Shown here piece after piece: positions 1-9,760 of a stretch of 64,000 nt of DNA. Each line of letters begins with the position of its first letter. Within the stretch, counting starts at the first letter, position 1. Location: positions 434,001-498,000 of the forward strand of contig NZ_CP160402.1 of the NCBI RefSeq assembly GCF_040730185.1. The letters run 5' to 3'. The notes under the pieces were generated by a model. It did not search any database. It was not told where the DNA came from and saw only the letters and a list, made by a program, of their open reading frames with translations. Made by a program: the position numbers and the translations under genes. The stretch is from Streptomyces sp. Je 1-332 (GTDB lineage: Bacteria > Actinomycetota > Actinomycetes > Streptomycetales > Streptomycetaceae).

Positions 1-1
1 C

Positions 2-664
2 GACCCGCTGCCGGAGATCTTCTTCGGTGGTTCGTCGGCGGCGGCCGGTCCGGTCGCGGCACGGCACACGGATGTGTATCTGACGTGGGGCGAGCCGCCG
101 GAGCAGGTCAAGGAGAAGATCGACTGGATTCGCGCTCTGGCCGAGGAGCAGGGGCGCACGGTCCGGTTCGGGATCCGCCTGCACACCATCTCGCGTGATT
201 CCGCCGCCGAGGCCTGGGCCACGGCGAACCGGCTGCTCGACGACCTCGACCCGGACACCATCGCCGCCGCCCAGCAGGCTCTCGGCCGTAGCGAGTCGGT
301 CGGCCAGCAGCGGATGCTCGCGCTGCACGGCGGTTCCCGCGACAAGCTGGAGATCTCGCCGAATCTGTGGGCGGGCGTCGGTCTCGTACGGGGCGGCGCG
401 GGCACCGCGCTGGTCGGCAGCCACGCGGACGTCGCGGACCGGATCGAGGAGTATCACGCGCTGGGGGTCGAGCACTTCGTGCTTTCGGGCTATCCGCATC
501 TGGAAGAGGCGTACTGGTTCGGCGAGGGTGTGATCCCTGATCTGGCGGCGCGCGGGCTGCTGCCCCGGATTCCGGCCTCGCAGCGGGCCGGTGTGCCCGC
601 GGTGAACGGTCGTCCGGCCTCGGCTCCCGGCGGCGCTCCGCTGCTGGTGGCGGGCGGGCGCTGA
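2..664 (+). CDS. ssuD: FMNH2-dependent alkanesulfonate monooxygenase, C-terminal part (window edge)
   Basis: The open frame runs in from the left edge, so the N-terminus is missing; the first ATG at 74 is internal. The visible part starts with [12 protein letters not shown], then [13 protein letters not shown] and [11 protein letters not shown], which are strong SsuD (bacterial luciferase-like TIM barrel) signatures. SsuD uses FMNH2 supplied by a partner reductase to split C1-C4+ alkanesulfonates into aldehyde and sulfite for sulfur scavenging in the cytoplasm. About 220 residues remain of a roughly 370-residue enzyme. The C-terminal tail after residue ~190 is Ala/Pro/Gly-rich and probably disordered. 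The flavoprotein gene 60 bp downstream may be co-transcribed. Confidence 0.9.
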   Translation, partial: DPLPEIFFGGSSAAAGPVAARHTDVYLTWGEPPEQVKEKIDWIRALAEEQGRTVRFGIRLHTISRDSAAEAWATANRLLDDLDPDTIAAAQQALGRSESVGQQRMLALHGGSRDKLEISPNLWAGVGLVRGGAGTALVGSHADVADRIEEYHALGVEHFVLSGYPHLEEAYWFGEGVIPDLAARGLLPRIPASQRAGVPAVNGRPASAPGGAPLLVAGGR

Positions 665-724
665 CGTAACCCGGACGGCCGCCGACGCGGGAAGATCCCG
701 GGCCCCGATGGAGTTAGTAGAAAC

Positions 725-1834
725 GTGAACGACATCGGGGCACAGGACGCGGCCGCACACGAGGCGGTACAAGAGGTGGACGCGGTGGTCACAGGCGCCG
801 GTCAGGCGGGTCTGTCCAGCGCCTATCACCTGCGCAGGGCCGGTTTCGAGCCGGACCGGGACTTCGTCGTCCTGGACCACTCGCCACGCCCCGGCGGCGC
901 GTGGCAGTTCCGCTGGCCCTCGCTCACCTACGGGAAAGTGCACGGCATGCACTCACTCCCCGGCATGGAACTGACCGGGGCCGACCCCGCACGCCCCTCG
1001 TCGGACGTCATCCGGGAGTACTTCGACGCGTACGAGCAGCGCTTCGACCTGCGCGTGCGCCGGCCCGTCGACGTCCATCGGGTGCGTGAGGGCGACGGTG
1101 GGCGGCTGCTGGTCGAGACGTCGGCCGGCGCGTGGGCGACCCGCACCCTGATCAATGCCACGGGTACGTGGGACCGGCCGTTCTGGCCGCGCTATCCGGG
1201 GCAGGACACCTTCCGCGGGCGGCAGTTGCACACGGCCGTCTATCCCGGGCCCGAGGCGTTCAAGGGGCAGCGCGTGATCGTCGTGGGCGGCGGGGCATCG
1301 GGCACCCAGCATCTGATGGAGATCGCCCCGTACGCCGCGCAGACCACCTGGGTCACTCGGCGTGAGCCCGTCTTCCGTGAGGGGCCGTTCGACGAGAACT
1401 GGGGCCGCTCGGCCGTGGCCATGGTCGAGGAGCGGGTGCGGCAGGGGCTCGCGCCACAGAGCGTGGTCTCCGTGACGGGGCTGCCCGTCAACGACGCCAT
1501 CCGGCAGGCTCGGGCCGACGGGGTGCTCGACCGGCTTCCGATGTTCGACCGCATCACGCCGAGCGGCGTCGAGTGGGACGACGGGCGGCGCGTGGACGCC
1601 GACGTCATTCTCTGGGCCACCGGCTTCCGGGCCGCCATCGAACACCTGGCACCGCTGCGGCTGCGCGAGGCGGGGGGCGGCATCCGGATCGAGGGCACCC
1701 GCGCCGCCGCCGACCCCCGCATCCACCTGGTGGGGTACGGGCCGTCGGCCAGCACGATCGGCGCGAACCGTGCGGGGCGAGCGGCGGTGCGGGACATCAA
1801 GAGGCTTCTGCGGGAGGTACCCGCCACCGTGTGA
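725..1834 (+). CDS. FAD/NAD(P)-dependent flavoprotein monooxygenase-like oxidoreductase
   Basis: The 369-residue protein has two dinucleotide-binding motifs: GAGQAGLSSAYHL (FAD, about residues 21-33) and VVGGGASGTQH (NADPH, about 185-195). A late ATGFR box fits flavin monooxygenases and the CzcO/TrkA-like 'flavoprotein involved in K+ transport' group. The start is GTG at 725, preceded by GGAG at about 709. It probably oxygenates or reduces a small substrate with NADPH; the substrate cannot be read from sequence. It sits 60 bp after ssuD on the same strand, so a role in organosulfur use is possible but inferred. It ends 25 bp from the convergent mltG-like gene. Confidence 0.85.
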   Translation: MNDIGAQDAAAHEAVQEVDAVVTGAGQAGLSSAYHLRRAGFEPDRDFVVLDHSPRPGGAWQFRWPSLTYGKVHGMHSLPGMELTGADPARPSSDVIREYFDAYEQRFDLRVRRPVDVHRVREGDGGRLLVETSAGAWATRTLINATGTWDRPFWPRYPGQDTFRGRQLHTAVYPGPEAFKGQRVIVVGGGASGTQHLMEIAPYAAQTTWVTRREPVFREGPFDENWGRSAVAMVEERVRQGLAPQSVVSVTGLPVNDAIRQARADGVLDRLPMFDRITPSGVEWDDGRRVDADVILWATGFRAAIEHLAPLRLREAGGGIRIEGTRAAADPRIHLVGYGPSASTIGANRAGRAAVRDIKRLLREVPATV

Positions 1835-1859
1835 CACACCGGGGGCGGGCCGCCCGTTC

Positions 1860-2702
1860 TCAGGACCCTTGCTTCTTCTGGTCCTTGCTCTGGTTCCTGT
1901 TGAACTCCGCCACGTTCTTCTGCTGCTCCTCGAAGCTCGCCGTGAAGCGGGTGTCCCCCGGCTTCACCGTCACGAAGTACAGCCAGTTGCCCTGCGTCGG
2001 GTTGGTTGCCGCACGCATCGCCTCCTCGCCGGGGTTACCGATCGGGGTGGGGGGCAGGCCCATGCGCGCGTAGGTGTTGTAAGGGCTGTTGATCTCGGTG
2101 TCGCGTTCACGGGTGTTCAGCGTGGAGCGGTTCAGGGCGTAGTTGATCGTGGAGTCCATCTGGAGCGGCATGCCCTGTTCGAGGCGGTTGTAGATGACCC
2201 GGGACACCTTGCCCATGTCCGCCTTGGAGCCTGCCTCGGCCTCGATCATGCTGGCGATGGTGAGGGTCTGGTAGACGTTCACGGCGTTGCGTTCGGCGCC
2301 CGCCGTGACCTGGCCGCCGCTGAACCTCTTGGTCGCCGTGTTCACCATGTACGAGAGCACGGAGGCGGGGGTCGACTTGTCGTTGATGGGATACGTGGCA
2401 GGGAAGAGGTAACCCTCTGGGTTGCCGCGGGCGTCGGCGGGGAGTTTGAGGCCCGCCTTGGGAAGGGCCTTCTTCGTGGTGCCGGTCGGCACACCGAGGA
2501 CCTTGTCGACGGCCCCGTACACCTGGCTGGAGCGCCAGCCTTCCGGGATGGTCAGGGATTGGGGGCGTCCCTCGTCTTCCGGGAGCAGCAGCGGCACCGC
2601 CACGGCGGTGACCGCCGCGACGGTTCCGGTCGCGATCAGGGCGATCCGGCCCCGACGCGTCAGTCGAATCGTGCCCCGGCGCGGAGTCTTGGTCTGCAGC
2701 AT
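1860..2702 (-). CDS. mltG: Endolytic transglycosylase, MltG/YceG-like
   Basis: MltG cleaves nascent glycan strands at the inner membrane and so ends peptidoglycan chains. The 280-residue protein has a basic N-terminus, one transmembrane segment (about residues 19-40, IALIATGTVAAVTAVAVPLL), a LysM-like stretch, then YceG hallmarks: EGYLFPATY, IASMIEAEAG carrying the presumed catalytic Glu, VIYNRLEQGMPLQMDST and NTYARMGLPPTPIGNPG. It is shorter than the roughly 340-residue E. coli enzyme and not in the usual ruvX-aroE context, so it is probably a second, compact paralogue. The start ATG at 2702 gives the expected cytoplasmic basic tail. Confidence 0.9.
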   Translation of the reverse strand: MLQTKTPRRGTIRLTRRGRIALIATGTVAAVTAVAVPLLLPEDEGRPQSLTIPEGWRSSQVYGAVDKVLGVPTGTTKKALPKAGLKLPADARGNPEGYLFPATYPINDKSTPASVLSYMVNTATKRFSGGQVTAGAERNAVNVYQTLTIASMIEAEAGSKADMGKVSRVIYNRLEQGMPLQMDSTINYALNRSTLNTRERDTEINSPYNTYARMGLPPTPIGNPGEEAMRAATNPTQGNWLYFVTVKPGDTRFTASFEEQQKNVAEFNRNQSKDQKKQGS

Positions 2703-2745
2703 GCGGTCACATTATCTCGCAAATGCGGACATACCGAGCATATTT

Positions 2746-4563
2746 TCATGTCGCTGGCTCCAGTTGGGCGTCTCTTCGGACCAGGGCGGCGTAACGGTCA
2801 CCCCTTTCCAGGAGCTCCTCGTGGGTGCCGCGCTCGGCGGTCCGGCCCGCGTCCAGGACCACGATCTGGTCGGCACCGCGGACGGTGGAGAGCCGGTGGG
2901 CGATCGTGAGGGTCGTCCGGTCGGCGGACAGGGCGTCGATGGCCTCCTGCACGGCGTGCTCGGTGTGCGTGTCCAGGGCGCTGGTCGCCTCGTCCAGGAT
3001 GAGCACGGGCGGATCGCGCAGGATCGTACGGGCGATGGCGAGGCGCTGTTTCTCGCCTCCGGAGAAGCGGTGGCCGCGCTCGCCGACCACCGTGTCGTAA
3101 CCATCGGGGAGGGACGCGATGTGGTCGTGGATCTGGGCGGCGCCCGCTGCCGCGATCAGCTCGTCGTCCGTGGCGTCGGGCTTGGCGAAACGAAGGTTCT
3201 CGGCGACCGACGCGTGGAAGAGATACGTCTCCTGGGAGACGACGCCGACCGCACGGGCCAGCGTGTCGAAGTCCAGGTCGCGCACGTCCACACCGTCGAT
3301 CGTGACGCGCCCGCCCGTCACGTCGTACAGCCGCGGCACCAGATAGCTGAGGGTCGACTTTCCCGATCCGGTGGGGCCGACGACGGCCAGGCTGCCGCCG
3401 GCGGGGACGGTGATGTCGATGCCGTCGAGGATCGGGCGGCTCTGGCCGTCGTCGCCGTCGTAGCGGAACTCGACGTCTTCGAAGCGGACTTCGCCCTTGA
3501 TCTTGTCCAGGCGCACCGGGTGCTCGGGCTCGGTGATGTCGATGGGCAGGTCCAGATACTCGAAGATGCGCTGGAAGAGCGCGAGCGAGGTCTGGATCTG
3601 TACGCCGGTGGACAGCAGGCTCACGGTGGGCCGGAACAGGCCCTGCTGGAGCGAGACGAAGGCCACGAGTGTGCCGATCGAGACCGTCGGGCCGCCCGTC
3701 TGGAGTGCGAGGCCCGCGGTCCAGTAGATGACGGCAGGCATGGCGGCCATGACGATCGAGATGACGGCCATGCGCCAGCGACCCGCCATGTTCGAGCGGA
3801 CCTCGAGGTCGACGAGGCGCTCGGACTCGTCGGCGAAGGACCGGGTGAGCGAGTCGGCGCGGCCCATCGTGCGACCCAGCAGGATGCCGCTGACGGAGAG
3901 CGATTCGGTGACCGTCGCCGCCATCGCGGCCATCTGCTTCTGCCGCTGCGTGGCGATCTTCTTGCGCTCGCGGCCGACCCGGCGGCTGATCCACACGAAG
4001 ACGGGCAGCAGGAGCAGCGACACGGCCGTCAGGCGCCAGTCGAGGGCGAGCATGGCGACGATCGTGGCGATCACGCTGGTGAAGTTCGAGACCAGGGAGG
4101 TGGCGGTGGAGGTGACCGTCGCCTGCATGCCGCCGATGTCGCTGGCGATGCGGGACTGGACCTCACCGGTGCGGGTCCTGGTGAAGAAGGCGAGCGACAT
4201 GCTCTGCAGCCGGCCGTAGACAGCGGTGCGCAGATCGTGCATGACGCGCTGCCCGACCGTCGTACTGATCAGGGTCTGCAGGACGCCGAAGATGCTGGTG
4301 ACGACCGCGCTGAGGATCATCCCGAGGGCCAGCAGGCTCAGCAGGCCCGTCCGCCCCTGCGGGATGGCGGTGTCGAGGATCTCCTTCAGCAGGAAGGGGG
4401 TGGCGACCGAGACCAGGGAGGCGGCGCCGACCAGCAGGCCGACGACCGAGAGACGGGCGCGGTAAGGGCGGAAGAGGCGCAGGATGCGGCGGATCTGCCG
4501 CGGCTGTTCCTCCTGGCCGGGGACCAGGGGCTGCGGTGTCCACTTGGGTTCGTCGTGTGGCAT
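2746..4563 (-). CDS. ABC exporter, fused membrane and ATPase domains
   Basis: The 605-residue half-transporter has an N-terminal six-helix exporter domain (about 30-320) and a C-terminal ATPase domain with all motifs intact: Walker A VGPTGSGKSTL, signature FSGGEKQR, Walker B LILDEATSALD and H-loop IAHRLSTV. It should therefore work as a homodimer, unlike the pair at 12.4-16 kb. It resembles multidrug/lipid exporters (MsbA/LmrA type). The gene is divergent from a MarR regulator 116 bp away, the usual layout for a drug-inducible pump under its own MarR repressor. The start ATG has AGGAG three bases upstream. Confidence 0.93.
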   Translation of the reverse strand: MPHDEPKWTPQPLVPGQEEQPRQIRRILRLFRPYRARLSVVGLLVGAASLVSVATPFLLKEILDTAIPQGRTGLLSLLALGMILSAVVTSIFGVLQTLISTTVGQRVMHDLRTAVYGRLQSMSLAFFTRTRTGEVQSRIASDIGGMQATVTSTATSLVSNFTSVIATIVAMLALDWRLTAVSLLLLPVFVWISRRVGRERKKIATQRQKQMAAMAATVTESLSVSGILLGRTMGRADSLTRSFADESERLVDLEVRSNMAGRWRMAVISIVMAAMPAVIYWTAGLALQTGGPTVSIGTLVAFVSLQQGLFRPTVSLLSTGVQIQTSLALFQRIFEYLDLPIDITEPEHPVRLDKIKGEVRFEDVEFRYDGDDGQSRPILDGIDITVPAGGSLAVVGPTGSGKSTLSYLVPRLYDVTGGRVTIDGVDVRDLDFDTLARAVGVVSQETYLFHASVAENLRFAKPDATDDELIAAAGAAQIHDHIASLPDGYDTVVGERGHRFSGGEKQRLAIARTILRDPPVLILDEATSALDTHTEHAVQEAIDALSADRTTLTIAHRLSTVRGADQIVVLDAGRTAERGTHEELLERGDRYAALVRRDAQLEPAT

Positions 4564-4679
4564 GGGCTCCTACGGGAGGTGAGACGGCCGTCGGCAGCAA
4601 TACAGCCGACGATGACTGAGGGAGCATAGCTCACTGTTACCTATACTCACAATGCACAAGGTCCTGATAATGTTCCCGC
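4564..4679. promoter_or_regulatory. Shared promoter region of the ABC exporter and marR genes
   Basis: These 116 bp separate the two divergent starts and are AT-richer in the middle than their surroundings. TATACT at 4642-4647 is a plausible plus-strand -10, and TATGCT on the opposite strand (about 4624-4629) a minus-strand one, so the two promoters would overlap. The segment CTGTTACCTATACTCACA is the most likely place for a MarR operator, but I could not find a clean palindrome. Confidence 0.4.
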
Positions 4680-5123
4680 ATGAACACCCCGGACGCCGAC
4701 GGACTGCTCGCCGAACAGCTGCTGCGGCTGACCCGCAGGCTGCACCGCATCCAGAAGCGCCATCTGGTGCCGATCGGCATCACCCCGGCCCAGTCACGCC
4801 TGCTGCGCACCCTCGTGCAGTACGACTCCCCGCCCCGCATGGCCGACCTCGCCGAGCGCCTCGAGGTGGTCCCGCGCGCCGTGACGAGCCTGGTCGACGG
4901 CCTGGAGGCCGGTGATCTCGTGCGCCGCGTCCCCGATCCGACCAACCGCCGGGTGATCCGTATCGAGCTCACGGACGCGGGGCGCAAGTCGCTGAGGGAG
5001 TTGCGCAGCGCGCGCCGGGCCGCCGCGGAGGACATCCTTGCCCCACTGGACGCGGAGCAGCGCGAGCAGCTGGGCGGCCTGCTGAACGCGTTGTTCGATG
5101 TGCCGGACGTCCGCCGCTGCTGA
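4680..5123 (+). CDS. MarR-family transcriptional regulator
   Basis: The 147-residue protein has the MarR winged-helix layout: N-terminal dimer helix (RLHRIQKRHLVPIGI), helix-turn-helix with RMADLAERLEVVPRAVTSLV at about 54-74, wing with DPTNRRVIRIELTDAGR at about 88-104, and a C-terminal dimer helix. DPxxRR and LTxxGR are family hallmarks. Position suggests a repressor of the divergent ABC exporter; it might also act on the FAD/Fe-S gene 86 bp downstream. The ATG at 4680 is the only start that keeps the full first helix. Confidence 0.9.
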   Translation: MNTPDADGLLAEQLLRLTRRLHRIQKRHLVPIGITPAQSRLLRTLVQYDSPPRMADLAERLEVVPRAVTSLVDGLEAGDLVRRVPDPTNRRVIRIELTDAGRKSLRELRSARRAAAEDILAPLDAEQREQLGGLLNALFDVPDVRRC

Positions 5124-5129
5124 CACCGT

Positions 5130-5180
5130 GGGCCACCCGAGACCGCGGGCCACCCGAGACCGCGGGCCACCCGAGACCGC
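5130..5180. repeat. Three exact 17-bp tandem repeats
   Basis: GGGCCACCCGAGACCGC occurs three times head to tail at 5130-5146, 5147-5163 and 5164-5180, filling most of the gap between marR and the FAD/Fe-S gene. There are no spacers, so it is not a CRISPR. It lies just upstream of the ribosome-binding site of the next gene. Confidence 0.95.
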
Positions 5181-5209
5181 TGACCGTTCGACCCCGCCGA
5201 GGAGAGCTC

Positions 5210-8128
5210 ATGCCGATCCTGGAGCCCAAGCCGGAAGCTCTGCGCCCCACGTCGCGCCCGGAGGCACCGGCTCACGACCGGGTGCCGGACCGGCAGGCCA
5301 AGGGCACCCCCGAGCCCCTGCGCTCGGAGCTGACAGCGCTGCTCGGCGAGGGCAAGGTCCTGACGAAGATCTCCGACCTCGTGCGGTACGCGTCCGACGC
5401 GAGCCCCTACCGCTTCGTGCCGCAGACCGTGGTCGTCGCCGAGGACATCGACGACATCTCCGCCGTCCTGTCGTACGCGCACAGCAGGAGCCGCGAGGTC
5501 GTCTTCCGCGCGGCGGGCACCTCGCTCAACGGCCAGGCCCAGGGCGAGGACATCCTGGTCGACGTCCGCAAGCACTGGGCCGGCGTCGAGGTCATCGGCG
5601 CGGGCGAGCGTGCGCGCATCGGCCCCGGCACGACCATCCTGCGGGCCAACGCCACACTCGCCCGGCACGGAAGGGTGCTCGGCCCCGACCCGGCGAGCGC
5701 CATCGCCTGCACGATCGGCGGGGTCGTCGCGAACAACGCGTCCGGCATGACGGCGGGCACCACACGCAACTCGTACCGCACGGTCGCCTCGCTCACCTTC
5801 GTCCTGCCGACGGGCACGGTCGTCGACACGGCGGACCCGGATGCCGACGAACAGCTGGCGCATGCCGAACCCGCCCTGTGCGAGGGACTGTTGGCGATCA
5901 AACGGGAGATCGAGGCGGACCAGGAGCTCACGGCCCGCATCCGCGCCAAGTACGAGATCAAGAACACGAACGGCTATCGTCTGGACGCCTTCCTGGACGG
6001 CGCGACGCCCGTCGAGATCCTGCGCGGCCTGATGGTCGGCTCCGAGGGCACCTTCGGGTTCATCTCGGAGGTCGTGTTCGACACGCTTCCACTGGACCGG
6101 CATGTCACCACCGGTCTGCTGTTCTTCCCCTCCCTGCCGGCCGCGGCGGCGGCCGTCCCGCTGTTCAACGAAGCGGGGGCGCTGGCTGTCGAGTTGATGG
6201 ACGGCAACACCCTGCGCGCCTCGACCAGCGTGGCGGGGGTGCCCGCCGACTGGGCGCGGCTCCCGAAGTCGACGGCCGCGCTCCTGGTGGAGTTCCGCGC
6301 ACCGGACGAGACGCGTCAGGAGGCGTACGAGGCTGCGGCCGCCAAGGTGGCCGAGGGGCTCGAACTGGTCGCGCCGGTCGCCTCGGTGACCAACGCCTTC
6401 ACCCGCGACCCCAAGACGATCGGCGGCTACTGGAAGGCCCGCAAGGCGTTCGTGACGGCGGTGGGCGGCTCACGCCCCTCCGGGACGACACTGATCACCG
6501 AGGACTTCGCGGTCCCGCCGTCGCAGCTCGCCGACGCCTGCGAGGCCCTCCTCGAACTCCAGACGCGGCACGGCTTCGACGCGGCCGTCGCGGGGCATGC
6601 CGCGCACGGCAACCTGCACTTCCTGCTCGCGTTCGACGCTGGCCTGCCGTCGGACGTGGAGCGCTATGCCGCGTTCATGGACGAGTTCTGCCGGCTGACC
6701 GTCGAGCGCTTCGACGGCTCGCTCAAGGCCGAGCACGCGACCGGACGCAACATCGCCCCGTTCCTGGAGCTCGAATGGGGCCCGAGGGCCACGGAGTTGA
6801 TGTGGCGCACCAAGCAGGTCATCGATCCTGACGGGGTGCTGGCGCCACGCATCGTCCTCGACCGCGACCCGAAGGCCCACCTCCGCGGCCTGAAGACCAT
6901 CCCCAAGGTGGAGCTGATCGCGGACCCCTGCATCGAGTGCGGCTTCTGCGAACCGACCTGCCCCAGCGAGGACTTGACGACCACTCCACGCCAGCGCATC
7001 GTGCTGCGCCGCGAAATGATGCGCCAGCCCGCCGGTTCCCCGGTCGAGGACGGCCTGGTCGAGGCGTACGGATACGACGCGGTGGACACCTGCGCCGGTG
7101 ACTCCACCTGCAAGCTGGCCTGCCCGGTGGGCATCGACACGGGCGCCCTGATGAAGGACTTCCGGCACGCACGGCACACACCGCGCGAGGAGAAGACGGC
7201 CGCCCTCGCTGCCAGAAACTTCAAGGCGGTGGAGGCCGCAGCACGGCTCGCCGTGGCCGCCGCCGACCGCATCAGCGACCGGCTCCTGACCTCGGTGACG
7301 CGCGCCGCGCGCACAGCGGTCCGCCCCGATCTGGTCCCCGAGTGGCTGCCGAGCATCCCGGGAGCGGCCGCCCGCAAGCTGCCGCGCACCACGCGCGCGG
7401 GGGCGAGCGCCGTCTACTACCCCGCGTGCGTCAACCGCATCTTCAAGAGCCCCGGCGACCGCTCCCTGCCGGAGGCGATGGTCGCCGTCTCGACGCGCGC
7501 GGGAAGGCCCGTCTGGATTCCGGACGATGTCGCGGGAACGTGCTGCGCGACGATCTGGCACTCGAAGGGGTACGACGAGGGCAACGCGGTGATGGCCAAC
7601 CGCATCGTCGAGGCGGCGTGGGGTTGGACGGCGGGCGGCAGGCTGCCTCTGGTCGTGGACGCCTCGTCCTGCACGCTCGGCATCGCCCACGAAGTCGGCC
7701 CCTATCTCACGGCCGACAACAGGCAGTTGCACCGAGAGCTGAACATCGTCGACTCCCTCGTCTGGGCCGCCGACGAACTGCTCCCCCACCTGAACGTGTT
7801 CCGCACGGTCGGCTCCGCCGTCCTGCACCCCACCTGCTCCATGAGCCACCTCGGTGACGAGGCCCAGCTGCGCGCCGTCGCCGAGGCCTGCGCGGACGAG
7901 GTGGTGGTCCCGGACGACGCGGGCTGCTGCGCCTTCGCGGGCGACCGCGGCATGCTGCACAAGGAGTTGACGGAGTCCGCCACCCGCAAGGAGGCGGCCG
8001 AAGTCACCGCCCGCCCCTTCGACGCGCACCTCTCGGCGAACCGCATGTGCGAGGTCGGCATGGATCACGCCACGGGCCGCGCGTACTACTCCGTACTCCT
8101 GGAGCTGGAGCGCGCGACACGACCGTGA
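5210..8128 (+). CDS. FAD-linked, Fe-S-binding D-2-hydroxyacid dehydrogenase (Dld/GlcD-GlcF fusion type)
   Basis: This 972-residue protein joins three modules. First is an FAD-binding PCMH domain (about 40-270, with RAAGTSLNGQAQGEDILVDV and TIGGVVANNASGMTAGTTR) plus an FAD-oxidase C-terminal domain. Next is a ferredoxin-like pair of clusters (CIECGFCEPTCP at about 573 and CAGDSTCKLACPVG at about 628). Last are two CCG cysteine-rich halves (GTCCATIW ~777, HPTCSMSH ~873, DDAGCCAFAG ~903). This is the layout of membrane-associated dehydrogenases that oxidise D-lactate or related 2-hydroxyacids and pass electrons to quinone. The start ATG has GGAGAG seven bases upstream. The exact substrate is not determined. 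Confidence 0.9.
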   Translation: MPILEPKPEALRPTSRPEAPAHDRVPDRQAKGTPEPLRSELTALLGEGKVLTKISDLVRYASDASPYRFVPQTVVVAEDIDDISAVLSYAHSRSREVVFRAAGTSLNGQAQGEDILVDVRKHWAGVEVIGAGERARIGPGTTILRANATLARHGRVLGPDPASAIACTIGGVVANNASGMTAGTTRNSYRTVASLTFVLPTGTVVDTADPDADEQLAHAEPALCEGLLAIKREIEADQELTARIRAKYEIKNTNGYRLDAFLDGATPVEILRGLMVGSEGTFGFISEVVFDTLPLDRHVTTGLLFFPSLPAAAAAVPLFNEAGALAVELMDGNTLRASTSVAGVPADWARLPKSTAALLVEFRAPDETRQEAYEAAAAKVAEGLELVAPVASVTNAFTRDPKTIGGYWKARKAFVTAVGGSRPSGTTLITEDFAVPPSQLADACEALLELQTRHGFDAAVAGHAAHGNLHFLLAFDAGLPSDVERYAAFMDEFCRLTVERFDGSLKAEHATGRNIAPFLELEWGPRATELMWRTKQVIDPDGVLAPRIVLDRDPKAHLRGLKTIPKVELIADPCIECGFCEPTCPSEDLTTTPRQRIVLRREMMRQPAGSPVEDGLVEAYGYDAVDTCAGDSTCKLACPVGIDTGALMKDFRHARHTPREEKTAALAARNFKAVEAAARLAVAAADRISDRLLTSVTRAARTAVRPDLVPEWLPSIPGAAARKLPRTTRAGASAVYYPACVNRIFKSPGDRSLPEAMVAVSTRAGRPVWIPDDVAGTCCATIWHSKGYDEGNAVMANRIVEAAWGWTAGGRLPLVVDASSCTLGIAHEVGPYLTADNRQLHRELNIVDSLVWAADELLPHLNVFRTVGSAVLHPTCSMSHLGDEAQLRAVAEACADEVVVPDDAGCCAFAGDRGMLHKELTESATRKEAAEVTARPFDAHLSANRMCEVGMDHATGRAYYSVLLELERATRP

Positions 8129-8290
8129 ACCCACCCCCACGGCCCCACCGGAACGCACCGGCAGCACTCCCCGCGCCGGAGTGCGCGAAATAAATCCAAC
8201 TCCCTGGCCACTTCGGTCCCTTGCGCCACGCCCGTCGCCCCATCAGGGTGGCATCCGTTCCAGCGCAGGCATCCAAGCCACGGAGGTCCG

Positions 8291-9760
8291 ATGCACGACG
8301 AGCACGCGAAACCGAACCCTGACGAGTCCGCGACCCCTGACGAGTCCACCGACGGGGCATCCCGCCGCGCCGTGCTCCGCACCGCCGGCCTCGCCGGAGC
8401 CGGGATCGGTCTCGGCGCCCTCGCCGGCGGCACGGCCCACGCGGATGCCCCGCAGGGTGCGCCGGCGGTGCCCGCGGCCGCGGACTCGGCCGCACAGGCG
8501 CCGCCCCGCAAGGGCAAGACCATGATCGGCGTACCGTTCGAGCGGCGTTCCACGGTGCGTGTCGGCATCGTCGGGCTCGGCAACCGCGGCGGCAGCATGA
8601 TCGACCTGTTCCTCGCGGTCCCCGGGGTGAAGGTCGTCGCGCTCTGCGACCCGGTCAAGGACAAGACGGCGGCCGCGGCGAAGAAGGTCACCGACGCGGG
8701 CCAGCCCGCTCCGGCGACGTACACCAAGGGTGACCACGACTACGAGAACCTGTGCAAGCGCGGAGACCTGGACTTCGTGTACGTGGCGACGCCCTGGGAC
8801 TGGCACTTCGAGATGGCCAAGTCCGCGATGCTGAACGGCAAGCACGTGGGTGTGGAGTGTCCTGTCTCCCTCCAGCTCGACCAGCTCTGGGAACTGGTCG
8901 ACCTCTCCGAGCGGACCCGCAGACACTGCATGCAGTTGGAGAACTGCTGCTACGGCAAGAACGAGATGCGCGTCCTGCGCATGGCCCACGCGGGCAAGTT
9001 CGGCGATCTGCTGCACGGAGCGGGCGCCTACAACCACGATCTGCGCGGCCTGATGTTCGACCCGGACTACTACGAGGGGCCCTGGCGGCGCCTGTGGCAC
9101 ACGCGGCTGCGCGGCGATCTCTACCCCAACCACGGCTTCGGCCCGGTCTCCAACTACATGGACATCAACCGCGGCGACCGCGTCACGCACATCTCCAGCT
9201 TCGGCACACCCGCCCTCGGTCTTGCCGAGTACCGCAAGGCGCACATGCCGCCGGGCGACCCGAGCTGGAAGGAGACGTACATCGAGAGCGACCGCACGAT
9301 CAGCCTCGTCCAGACGGCGAAGGGGCGGGTGATCCGCCTGGAGCACGACGTGAGCACCCCGCACCCCTACTCCCGGATCAACAGCCTCGGGGGCACGCGG
9401 GGCGTGTTCGAGGACTACCCCGAGCGCATCTACATCGAGCCGGACCACACGAACGACGAGTGGGGCGACTTCGACAAGTACGCCACCGAGTTCGACCACT
9501 GGCTGTGGAAGGAGCACGCCAACCCGCCGGGCGGGCACGGCGGCATGGACTACATCATGATCTTCCGTCTGATGCAGACCATGCAGCTCGGCCTCGTTCC
9601 TGACTTCGACGTCTACGACGCCGCGGTCTGGACGTCGCCCGTCCCCCTGAGCCATCTGTCGATCAAGGCTAAGGGCGCGCCGCAGGCGATCCCGGACTTC
9701 ACTCGCGGGCTGTGGAAGAAGGCCCGTCCGGGAGTGGACTCCCAGAAGCCGCAGGCGTAA
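8291..9760 (+). CDS. Tat-exported Gfo/Idh/MocA oxidoreductase, GH109-like
   Basis: The 489-residue protein begins with a twin-arginine signal ([17 protein letters not shown], cleavage near AHA at about residue 54). A Rossmann fold follows with [16 protein letters not shown] and [11 protein letters not shown]. Further on are [55 protein letters not shown] and [10 protein letters not shown], which match GH109 alpha-N-acetylgalactosaminidases that use bound NAD in a redox-assisted cleavage. A secreted glycosidase with tightly bound NAD fits Tat export of a folded protein. The substrate is inferred from family only. Its 3' end overlaps that of convergent dctA by about 62 bp. Confidence 0.85.
   Translation: MHDEHAKPNPDESATPDESTDGASRRAVLRTAGLAGAGIGLGALAGGTAHADAPQGAPAVPAAADSAAQAPPRKGKTMIGVPFERRSTVRVGIVGLGNRGGSMIDLFLAVPGVKVVALCDPVKDKTAAAAKKVTDAGQPAPATYTKGDHDYENLCKRGDLDFVYVATPWDWHFEMAKSAMLNGKHVGVECPVSLQLDQLWELVDLSERTRRHCMQLENCCYGKNEMRVLRMAHAGKFGDLLHGAGAYNHDLRGLMFDPDYYEGPWRRLWHTRLRGDLYPNHGFGPVSNYMDINRGDRVTHISSFGTPALGLAEYRKAHMPPGDPSWKETYIESDRTISLVQTAKGRVIRLEHDVSTPHPYSRINSLGGTRGVFEDYPERIYIEPDHTNDEWGDFDKYATEFDHWLWKEHANPPGGHGGMDYIMIFRLMQTMQLGLVPDFDVYDAAVWTSPVPLSHLSIKAKGAPQAIPDFTRGLWKKARPGVDSQKPQA

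Noticed and set aside
5130..5180. Tandem repeats considered as a CRISPR array
   Set aside because: There are no spacers, only 17-bp units head to tail, and no cas genes anywhere in the window.
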